NCBI GenBank assembly: GCA_900553935.1
Contig: USFK01000003.1
Span: forward strand, 1 to 34,030
Source: an uncultured Collinsella sp.
Lineage (GTDB): Bacteria; Actinomycetota; Coriobacteriia; Coriobacteriales; Coriobacteriaceae
Length of the DNA: 34,030 nt
Reading direction: 5' to 3'
Shown: positions 1 through 5,898 of the stretch, one piece after another
How positions within the stretch are numbered: the first letter of the stretch is position 1
Layout of the letters: each line of letters begins with the position of its first letter
Position numbers and translations under genes: made by a program
Notes under the pieces: generated by a model
What the model was told of the DNA's origin: nothing
The model's database searches: none
The model's input: only the letters and a program-made list of their open reading frames with translations

Positions 1-329
1 ACATCACAATTCGATTCGCCCACCACGTGCAGGATGACGGTATCATACGCCTTGAGAACTGCCAAGCCGAGATGAAGAAGGCTGTCGAGTGCGGTTACTG
101 GAACCTCTTCCGTTTCAACCCCGAGGCTGCTGCCGGCAAGAAGTTCTCGCTCGATTCCAAGGAGCCCGCGGGCGGTTATCAGGAGTTCCTGATGAACGAG
201 GCCCGTTACGCTTCGCTGACGCGTTCCTTCCCCGAGCGCGCCGAGGAGCTCTTCAAGGAGAACGAGCAGGCCGCTATGGATCGCTATCAGCACCTGCTGA
301 AGCTCAAGACGGTGTACAACGAGGCCTAG
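1..329 (+). CDS. nifJ: Pyruvate:ferredoxin (flavodoxin) oxidoreductase, C-terminal fragment
   Basis: Only the last ~109 codons are present, read in the frame starting at base 3 and ending at the TAG at 327-329. The segment KKAVECGYWNLFRFNP followed by LDSKEP and FLMNEARYASL is the characteristic tail of single-chain pyruvate:ferredoxin oxidoreductases, which oxidatively decarboxylate pyruvate to acetyl-CoA and CO2 and reduce ferredoxin in anaerobes. In this family the residues just before this tail form a Tyr-x-x-Cys-Ile-x-His-Gly stretch whose Cys is a ligand of the proximal [4Fe-4S] cluster. Here the same-length stretch reads RFAHHVQDDG, so the Cys and following Gly are not seen; the first ~45 bases may hold sequence errors or a contig edge. 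The GTG at 27 is internal to the domain and not a real start. The gene ends just before a strong terminator. Confidence 0.82.
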   Translation, partial: ITIRFAHHVQDDGIIRLENCQAEMKKAVECGYWNLFRFNPEAAAGKKFSLDSKEPAGGYQEFLMNEARYASLTRSFPERAEELFKENEQAAMDRYQHLLKLKTVYNEA

Positions 330-339
330 GTCTCCCACC

Positions 340-464
340 GCAGGATCTGAGGGCTGACCTTCGCGGACGTCCTCGGACATGAAAGAACCCCCGCTGCGCA
401 CTACGTGCGGCGGGGGTTCTTTCGTCCTGCGGAGTGTCCGCGAAGGTCAGCCCTCAGATCCTGC
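340..464. repeat. 29-bp perfect inverted repeat enclosing a terminator
   Basis: The arm at 340-368 is the exact reverse complement of the arm at 436-464 (29 of 29 bases). The terminator hairpin lies between them. An 11-base direct repeat, ACGTCCTCGGA, occurs at 367-377 and again at 472-482. The nested palindrome separates the convergent nifJ fragment and the ATPase gene at 608-1969, so it could act in both directions. Confidence 0.9.
381..425. terminator. Rho-independent terminator after nifJ
   Basis: A 14-bp perfect stem, GAAAGAACCCCCGC at 381-394 and its complement at 410-423, has a 15-base loop. The stem's own A-rich and T-rich feet would supply the U-tract in both orientations, so it can serve nifJ and possibly the convergent gene. 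Confidence 0.85.
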
Positions 465-534
465 TACGACTACGTCCTCGGATTGTGTGGGCTGATGAAG
501 GACGTGGTTGGTGGGGTGCCTTGTCCCGGTCGCT

Positions 535-557
535 GTTTCGCGGCTTTGCCGCGAAAC
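535..557. other. Hairpin downstream of the ATPase gene
   Basis: GTTTCGCGGC (535-544) and GCCGCGAAAC (548-557) form a perfect 10-bp stem with a three-base loop, 50 bases beyond the stop codon of the minus-strand ATPase gene. There is no U-run after it on either strand, so it is a 3' end stabiliser or a weak terminator at best. The rest of 465-607 shows nothing else I can name. Confidence 0.55.
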
Positions 558-607
558 CACGCGCTGCTTTGGGCATAGAGGGGGACCTGGTTGCGGACCC
601 AGATGGC

Positions 608-1969
608 CTAGAGGGATATGGGTGCAAACGAGAAATCGTTGTTGGGGTCGTCCTTTTCCATAAACTCATCGAGGCAGAATGTCATATAGATTGGAACGTA
701 CAGGACCTTGCCCTCTTTGCTGAGGTTCTCGTGGCTTAGCACAACAGCCTCGGGGATTTTGTACTCGCTCACGCTCATCAGACGGTCGAGGGCCGCATGG
801 GATCGAACCTTCTTGCCCGATTTGACCTCGATTGGGACAACGTGCCCGCGGGTGCCTTCGATCACAAAGTCAACTTCGCCGACCTCGCGTGTCTGGTAGT
901 ACCATGCATCAGTTCCAAGGGCGACAAGCTCCTGCGCGACCACGTTCTCATAGAGACCGCCGAGGTTGGGGGTTTTCATATCAAGGTAGACAGCGCGTGC
1001 CGTGCTGCCGGGATACCGTGATGCGAGCATGCCTGTATCAGACTCGTATAGTTTAAAGGCGGTCGCCTTCTCTGTCCTCTTAAGAGGACTTCGGGCCTCC
1101 GTCACCTGGGCGACCATCAAACCGACGCCCGCGTTCACCAGCCATAGGAAATCCTGCTCGTATTTTTGAAGGCGAGCCCCCTCGCCCAGGGATGAAACAA
1201 CAAAGCGATGGGACTCCGCCTCAAGCTGAACGGGAATTTGTTCGAAAATCGCGCGAACGTTAAACGCTCGAGTCGATGCATATTTAGAGATATCACTTTT
1301 GTACTGATCGACAAGCTGAATTTGAAGCTCACGCGTCCTCACGAGTGAATAACCCGAATCGATATAGTTCTGTACGACCTCCGGCATGCCGCCGCAAACG
1401 ATATAAGCTCTAAAGTTTTTGAGCATCGCCTCATGAATATAGTTTTCGACGGGACGCCTCTCGACAAGGCAGCTGCGGATGTCTGCAAGCACATTCTCGC
1501 TGATGCTGTTTGCCCAACAAAACTCTTCAAAATCCATTGGCCGCATAACAACGTGCTCGACATACCCCACCGGGAAAGAAGAGATCCCCTTAAATTCAGT
1601 CCCAAGCATAGACCCCGAGAAGACATAGCTAAAGCGCCCGTCCTCGACCAACGCCTTCATGAGCGTGACGATCTGCGGATACTCCTGTATTTCATCGACA
1701 AAGATAAGCGTATCCCCCTCAACAAGCGGTGCATCCGCAAGAAGGGCCACGCGGTTGATAAAGTCAACGGCGTTCTTAGCGCCAATGAGCACATCTCTTG
1801 CCTCGGCATCGAGCAGCAAATTGGCCTCAAAATACGACGCGTAGTTGTCTTTACCAAACGCGCGAATCGCATAGCTCTTGCCAATTTGACGCGCACCGGT
1901 AACAAGCAATGCCTTATGAGAGTTATTTTTCCAGTTCAAAAGCCTATTAGTGACCTTACGGCGTAGCAT
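608..1969 (-). CDS. AAA-family ATPase with C-terminal DUF4143/PD-(D/E)XK-like domain
   Basis: This 453-residue protein has the AAA_14 plus DUF4143 architecture common in bacteria and archaea, whose cellular role is not established. Walker A is GARQIGKS (residues 25-32) and Walker B is LIFVDEIQ (88-95), giving ATP binding and hydrolysis. Near the C-terminus, GEVDFVIE (364-371) followed by PIEVKSG (379-385) matches the D...E-x-K pattern of PD-(D/E)XK nuclease-like folds; whether it cuts DNA is unknown. I chose the ATG at 1969 because GGGGG sits seven bases upstream and the protein then starts MLRRKVTNRL, as usual for the family; the upstream in-frame ATG at 2017 lies inside a tandem repeat. The gene is monocistronic. 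Its promoter region holds repeats suggesting autoregulation. Genes of this family are often horizontally acquired, and its A+T-richer codons than the neighbouring arc genes fit that. Confidence 0.85.
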   Translation of the reverse strand: MLRRKVTNRLLNWKNNSHKALLVTGARQIGKSYAIRAFGKDNYASYFEANLLLDAEARDVLIGAKNAVDFINRVALLADAPLVEGDTLIFVDEIQEYPQIVTLMKALVEDGRFSYVFSGSMLGTEFKGISSFPVGYVEHVVMRPMDFEEFCWANSISENVLADIRSCLVERRPVENYIHEAMLKNFRAYIVCGGMPEVVQNYIDSGYSLVRTRELQIQLVDQYKSDISKYASTRAFNVRAIFEQIPVQLEAESHRFVVSSLGEGARLQKYEQDFLWLVNAGVGLMVAQVTEARSPLKRTEKATAFKLYESDTGMLASRYPGSTARAVYLDMKTPNLGGLYENVVAQELVALGTDAWYYQTREVGEVDFVIEGTRGHVVPIEVKSGKKVRSHAALDRLMSVSEYKIPEAVVLSHENLSKEGKVLYVPIYMTFCLDEFMEKDDPNNDFSFAPISL

Positions 1970-1984
1970 TAAAACCCCCAAATG

Positions 1985-2069
1985 ACAAAAATTGGCAAAT
2001 AGATTTGCCCTAATCATACAAAAATTGGCAAATAGATTTGACCCAAATCATACAAAAATTTGCAGATAG
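1985..2069. repeat. Tandem 34-bp operator-like repeats upstream of the ATPase gene
   Basis: Two and a half units lie at 1985-2017, 2018-2051 and 2052-2069 (partial). Each full unit starts ACAAAAATTGGCAAATAGAT and contains the near-perfect palindrome CAAAT-AG-ATTTG. On the minus strand the unit junctions read TATGAT, a good -10 hexamer. The position, from 16 to 100 bases upstream of the ATG, suggests an operator or promoter array controlling the ATPase gene. No binding protein is identified. Confidence 0.7.
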
Positions 2070-2628
2070 CAAAGATTCGCTTAGGTCTCAAAGCCATCGA
2101 GTCGGCGCGGTGCCATGCGAAAACGCTGGGGACGCCGTTAGCGTTCTCGGCTGCTTGGGTGGGCAGGAGCGAAAGTGCGTCAGCGGCGTTCATGCAATAC
2201 CCGACGGTAAAGTTCTATACTGCAAACTCACAGTCGCTTGCTGCGGGATGAAGCGCGTTCGGCTATCCCTTTTGTTGGATGAAAAGCCCCGTGTTATTGC
2301 AGGGGTGCATACTTGTCTTGCAAGTGCATAGAATCTCGTATAGTGCGAGTAAATAATTGCAGTGTCCGTTATGTGTTTAGCGAAGATATAGTTTGCATAA
2401 TCCAGCCTAATCTCTGCTCTAATTAAATAAAGTCGCACGTAGATGACGTAAACATGTGTGAGCTGGGCTTCTTTACGCTGAGCGGGTAAAAACGACCGTT
2501 CACCGTTAAACTATTTTCAAAATGAATAAAATGAGCGATAAAGAGAATATAAACCTTAATAAACTCGCGTATTGCACGGACGCGGGTTATTAATGGGTTG
2601 TAGGCCTTTTACAGAAAGGATTCCAGCA
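2070..2628. other. Gene-poor stretch between the ATPase gene and arcC copy 1
   Basis: No convincing gene is seen. A plus-strand frame from the ATG at 2060 to 2251 encodes 63 residues, including AFMQYPTVKFYTANSQSLAAG in two parts, with no usable ribosome-binding site and no family I recognise; a degenerate intergenic repeat or dead gene is as likely. From 2335 on the sequence becomes A+T-rich, as expected for a promoter region. CTCG-TATAGTG-CGAG at 2334-2348 is a short inverted repeat containing a TATAGT -10-like hexamer. I could not pair any -10 here with a good -35. Confidence 0.4.
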
Positions 2629-3591
2629 ATGTCTAAGCCTCTTGGCAAGCCCGATCGTATTGTCGTCGCCCTCGGCGGCAACGCCCTCGGCAACAACCCC
2701 GTCGAGCAGATCCAGGCCGTGAGCAACACCGCCCACGCTCTCCTCGGCCTCATCGAGCAGGGCAACGAGATCATCATCACCCACGGCAACGGCCCGCAGG
2801 TCGGCATGATCCAGAACGCCTTCGCCGCTGCCCACGACGCCATCGGCACCCCCGAGATGCCGCTGCCCGAGTGCGGCGCCATGTCCCAGGGCTACATCGG
2901 CTACCACCTGCAGCAGGGCATCGGCCGCGAGATGCACAAGCGCTATAAGCGTTGGCACGCCGCCACCGTCGTCACCCAGATCGAGTGCGACCCGGACGAT
3001 CCCGCGTTCAAGAACCCGACCAAGCCGATCGGCCCCTTCTACACCGAGGAGCAGGCCAAGGAGTTCATGGCCGAGGACCCCTCCAAGGTCTTCGTCGAGG
3101 ATTCCGGCCGCGGCTGGCGTCGCGTCGTCGCCTCCCCCGATCCCAAGAAGATCGTCGAGGCCGACTCCATCCTCAACCTGCTCGACAACGAGTTCATCGT
3201 CATCGCCTGCGGTGGCGGCGGCATCCCCGTCGTCCGCGACTACGAGAACAAGGGCTGCTACAAGGGCGTTCCCGCCGTCATCGACAAGGACCTGGGCGGC
3301 GAGCTGCTGGCCGAGGACTGCGACGCCGACGTCCTGTTCCTGCTGACCGCCGTCGAGCACGTCGCCATCAACTTTGGCAAGCCCAACCAGGAGGAGCTCG
3401 AGGACATCACCGCCGACGAGGCCGAGCGCCTGGCCGACGAGGGCCAGTTCGGCAAGGGTTCCATGGAGCCCAAAGTCCGCGCCGCCATCAAGTTCGCCCG
3501 CTCCCGCAAGGGCCGCACCTGCATCATCGGCGCCCTGGACAAGGCCGCCGAGACCATGGCCGGCCTCTCCGGTACCCGCATCCACGAGTAG
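2629..3591 (+). CDS. arcC: Carbamate kinase, copy 1 (stand-alone)
   Basis: This 320-residue protein transfers the phosphate of carbamoyl phosphate to ADP, giving ATP, ammonia and CO2: the energy-yielding last step of the arginine deiminase pathway. The N-terminus RIVVALGGNAL and the block ITHGNGPQVG are the carbamate/acetylglutamate kinase signatures, and IACGGGGIPVV and the C-terminal KGRTCIIGAL also fit; length is normal for the family. The ATG at 2629 is chosen because GAAAGGA precedes it by eight bases; the open frame continues upstream to 2572 without a ribosome-binding site. It has its own upstream region and terminator and is not joined to other arc genes. Its DNA from codon 6 onward matches copy 2 at 9739-10701 with one silent C/T difference found by eye; the proteins differ only at residue 5 (Leu here, Tyr there). 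Confidence 0.96.
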   Translation: MSKPLGKPDRIVVALGGNALGNNPVEQIQAVSNTAHALLGLIEQGNEIIITHGNGPQVGMIQNAFAAAHDAIGTPEMPLPECGAMSQGYIGYHLQQGIGREMHKRYKRWHAATVVTQIECDPDDPAFKNPTKPIGPFYTEEQAKEFMAEDPSKVFVEDSGRGWRRVVASPDPKKIVEADSILNLLDNEFIVIACGGGGIPVVRDYENKGCYKGVPAVIDKDLGGELLAEDCDADVLFLLTAVEHVAINFGKPNQEELEDITADEAERLADEGQFGKGSMEPKVRAAIKFARSRKGRTCIIGALDKAAETMAGLSGTRIHE

Positions 3592-3692
3592 TCTCTACTC
3601 TGTTGCATCTCTTGTGGGCGCCAGGCAAAGCGCCCACAAACTAGCCTCTCTTCATGGGCCCCGCAGTCCGCTCCGGCTGCGGGGCTTTTGCT
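2644..3692 (+). repeat. Direct repeat unit 1 (arcC body plus terminator)
   Basis: This segment matches 9754-10802 in the same orientation, exactly 7,110 bases away. Inside the coding part only one difference was found. About seven differences lie in the ~100 bases after the stop codon, and identity stops right after the terminator. Both copies keep a non-coding hairpin (TTGTGGGCGC at 3612-3621 with GCGCCCACAA at 3630-3639 in this copy). The 5' limit is inside codon 5-6, so promoters and ribosome-binding sites are not shared. Confidence 0.95.
3659..3689 (+). terminator. Terminator after arcC copy 1
   Basis: CCCCGCAG (3659-3666) pairs with CTGCGGGG (3677-3684), a 10-base loop, then CTTTT. It lies between convergent arcC copy 1 and the XRE regulator. 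Immediately after it, TGTCCCCAATGAC at 3692-3704 is a solitary half of the repeat family seen at 10810-10963 and 16722-17102. Confidence 0.85.
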
Positions 3693-3718
3693 GTCCCCAA
3701 TGACAAGATCCGATCGAA

Positions 3719-4369
3719 TTAGATGCTCAGGTCATGGGATGCCTGAAACCAGACGATGACTCCGAGAATCCTAATTCGGCGTTTGTCCAGCACGATATCC
3801 GGTTCCGACGTGCGATATGAGTAGGATGACAGCATCACTGTGTTCGTTCCGGTGCTATAACGACGTATGACGATTCTTGAATTATCGGCCAAAGCGAGGA
3901 CGGAGCATCCGTTCCAGGGTTTCAGGTTTGGATCCACGAGGAGAAGGGATCCAATCGGGTAGCATTTGGACATGGCGGACGTGTCCATTTGAACAAAGAA
4001 GCACCCGCGATGTTTCTTGAATACGGATGAGGGAAGCGCGGTTATTCCGGTTTGTTTAAGTCCCGTTCTGCCTCCATTCTTCAAGATTTTAAATACATCG
4101 CAAAGGGAATCAGTAGTAACTTCTTTGGATTCCCCCTTCCGCCCCTCGTGGTCGAGCTTTGCGGCAAGCCCTGCGGTTTCAGATGTGAGGTCGTCGAGCT
4201 GCAGGTTAAATTTCGATACTATCTTGAGCAACGTTGAGCGGCGGATTGTATAGCGGTCCTTTTCCCAGCGGCATACCGTTTCTTTGGAGACGCCGATGAG
4301 TGCCGCGAACTCCTCCTGTGTCAGCTGGTCGCGCTTGCGAAGCGCCTTTATGTTTTGACCCGTTCCCAT
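3719..4369 (-). CDS. XRE-family regulator with S24/LexA-like C-terminal domain lacking catalytic residues
   Basis: This 216-residue protein has an N-terminal helix-turn-helix of the Cro/CI (XRE) type at about residues 5-58 (LRKRDQLTQEEFAALIGVSK, then WEKDR), a linker, and a C-terminal domain at about 115-205 resembling the S24/LexA/CI fold. In active S24 proteins a GDSM motif supplies the catalytic Ser and a downstream VKR the Lys. Aligned positions here read TSAM (130-133) and IRR (168-170), so both dyad residues appear replaced (Ser to Ala, Lys to Arg); self-cleavage is not expected and the domain may only dimerise or sense. The ATG at 4369 follows the deiminase stop codon by one base, so translation is very likely coupled. 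The longer frame reaching 4417 lies inside the deiminase gene and is not used. Inferred role: control of the arginine locus. Confidence 0.85.
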   Translation of the reverse strand: MGTGQNIKALRKRDQLTQEEFAALIGVSKETVCRWEKDRYTIRRSTLLKIVSKFNLQLDDLTSETAGLAAKLDHEGRKGESKEVTTDSLCDVFKILKNGGRTGLKQTGITALPSSVFKKHRGCFFVQMDTSAMSKCYPIGSLLLVDPNLKPWNGCSVLALADNSRIVIRRYSTGTNTVMLSSYSYRTSEPDIVLDKRRIRILGVIVWFQASHDLSI

Positions 4370-4370
4370 G

Positions 4371-5621
4371 TTATGAAGTGCGGACGAGGGGGAGGCAGAG
4401 GCAGTTGGGGCCGCCAAAGCCGTTTGTCAGCTCAAAGATAGAGATGGGAATAAGGTCAATACCGGCCTGCTCCAGCGCTTTGTTGGTTTCGGCGTTTTCT
4501 TCGTATACGCAGACCTTGCCTGGCTCCAAACAAAGGGTGCTTGTGGCATTGTTGGTCCTTTCGACCTCTGCTGCTCCGGGATTTGAGCCACCGCAAAGGA
4601 TAAATTGCAACGAACTTGAACCTAGGGCTAATCGCAACGCTTCTTTCAGTCCGTCTGCGACATGACACGCACGGGTTGTCCCTTCCGATCTGCCCCGCGT
4701 AATGCGGTAGACTCGCGCTTGGTCGAGAAGCTCCCGAGCAACGAGGAATGTCTCATAGTCAACGCGAGTGAAATATGTGTCGAGATGAATGCAGAGGTCA
4801 TCGTAGGGGACCTGAATGGCCCATACGGACTCAATAGTCGAGTTCTCATCCCACAGCAAGTTATTTGCTAGGGTATCTATCGCTGCCGGCTCGGTTCGTT
4901 GGGATATACCAACGGCAACGTTCTCGCTATTGAGGTTGTGCAGGTCGCCGCCTTCAATGTGGTAAGTCGATTCATGCTTGAAGAACTGAGGGGTCTCGCG
5001 GAAATCTGGGTGATAGGTAAAAATCGTTTTGTAGGCGATAACCTCACGGTTGCGCTCTGGCCAGTACATGTGGTTGAGCGTAACGCCTTCGCCGATGACG
5101 CTCGCCGGATCGCGTGTGAACCACATGGTGTTAAGGGGGCTTACGAGAAGATCGTCAGGTGAGTATGCGTCTGCCGTCAGTTTCGTGAGGCTGAACACCT
5201 CTTTATCTGTGTTGAAGACCTGGGAGTAGCGGATGCCGTTGACTGCTGCTTGAGCAAGGGCGCGGGAGCCTTCGATGCGCTCGAGATACTCGCGAATGGC
5301 AGACTCGAGCTCAATGCCCCGCGCGCCGCATTCTGAAATGTAGCTATCGATAAAAGAGCGACGCGCTTGCTCTGTCGCATCAAGGGCTTCGGTAAGAAGG
5401 TTTTCAAGATAGAGAATCTCTACCCCTTCGTGCTCGAGCATCGCCGAGTAAGCATGATGCTCCCTAAGGGCTTTATCAAGATCGAATGAGCTGCTAGACG
5501 GACGCAACGTAAAGACCCGATTGAACTGCCCGTCGGGGTAGTTGCGCGTTTCGGGGCCGGGACAGTGCAGAAGCACCTTTTTTAGCTTTCCTATTTCATT
5601 TTGAACATGCAATGCGGACAT
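4371..5621 (-). CDS. arcA: Arginine deiminase-like protein, divergent copy 1
   Basis: This 416-residue protein belongs to the guanidino-group-modifying enzymes; canonical members hydrolyse arginine to citrulline and ammonia. Using Pseudomonas aeruginosa ADI as guide, the core residues are present: Asp171 (FTRD), Arg190, Glu223 (HIEGGD), Arg242, His279 and Asp281 (IHLD), and nucleophile Cys407 (GGPNC). The loop before the nucleophile reads GFGGPNC where canonical enzymes have GRGG; the Arg401 equivalent, which contacts substrate, is Phe402. The usual FDD near residue 40 is also missing, replaced by a Ser-rich TLRPSSSSFDL. It may be a deiminase of altered specificity or a regulatory paralogue. 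The ATG at 5621 has GAGGT four bases upstream. It forms an operon with the XRE regulator (one-base gap) and is divergent from the arcD-like gene. Confidence 0.85.
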   Translation of the reverse strand: MSALHVQNEIGKLKKVLLHCPGPETRNYPDGQFNRVFTLRPSSSSFDLDKALREHHAYSAMLEHEGVEILYLENLLTEALDATEQARRSFIDSYISECGARGIELESAIREYLERIEGSRALAQAAVNGIRYSQVFNTDKEVFSLTKLTADAYSPDDLLVSPLNTMWFTRDPASVIGEGVTLNHMYWPERNREVIAYKTIFTYHPDFRETPQFFKHESTYHIEGGDLHNLNSENVAVGISQRTEPAAIDTLANNLLWDENSTIESVWAIQVPYDDLCIHLDTYFTRVDYETFLVARELLDQARVYRITRGRSEGTTRACHVADGLKEALRLALGSSSLQFILCGGSNPGAAEVERTNNATSTLCLEPGKVCVYEENAETNKALEQAGIDLIPISIFELTNGFGGPNCLCLPLVRTS

Positions 5622-5682
5622 GTGACCTCGCTTTGGCGGTGAGTATTAATTGCTTCCATAGTGGCACATTACGAGTTTGATT

Positions 5683-5780
5683 CAATTTACATCATATCTG
5701 ACACAGGTGAATGGCACGAACCGGCTTAGTAATTGATGTTAAACATCAATTTAGAAAGCAAATTGACAAATTACATCAAT
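5683..5780. promoter_or_regulatory. Cluster of TTACATCA-type operator sites between divergent arc operons
   Basis: The 277-base divergent intergenic region 5622-5898 holds three related sites: CAATTTACATCA at 5683-5694; a 21-base palindrome at 5731-5751 with 10-bp arms AATTGATGTT / AACATCAATT around one base; and CAAATTACATCAAT at 5767-5780. TTGACA at 5763-5768 is a consensus -35 hexamer overlapping the third site, though no good -10 follows at 17 bases. The sites are placed to control both the deiminase-XRE operon (minus) and the transporter operon (plus). The co-encoded XRE protein is a plausible binder; this is inference. Confidence 0.65.
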
Positions 5781-5898
5781 CTGGAATCCGTTTACGGGTC
5801 GATGCGCTTCGTTGGCGGGCGAAGAGACGGAAGGGTGTTTTGCGCGATGACACAATGGCTTTGCCGGCAACGAAAAACCCCTGAATTAAGGAGGAGAG

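Noticed and set aside
434..739. 101-codon plus-strand frame after the first terminator
   Set aside because: It begins inside the palindrome and runs antisense into the ATPase gene, with no ribosome-binding site or homology.
2519..2540. ArgR (ARG) box upstream of arcC copy 1
   Set aside because: ATGAATAAAA matches the left half of the Bacillus consensus, but the right half does not; a single half in A+T-rich sequence is not enough.
2590..3585. Long minus-strand frame opposite arcC copy 1 (and its twin opposite copy 2)
   Set aside because: Low-complexity Gly/Leu/Val/Asp composition and exact dependence on the arcC sequence show it is an antisense shadow.
5731..5751. FNR/CRP-type box for anaerobic control of arc genes
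   Set aside because: TTGAT and ATCAA halves are present but separated by seven bases instead of four, and no FNR-family gene is in the window; kept as a separate operator type.
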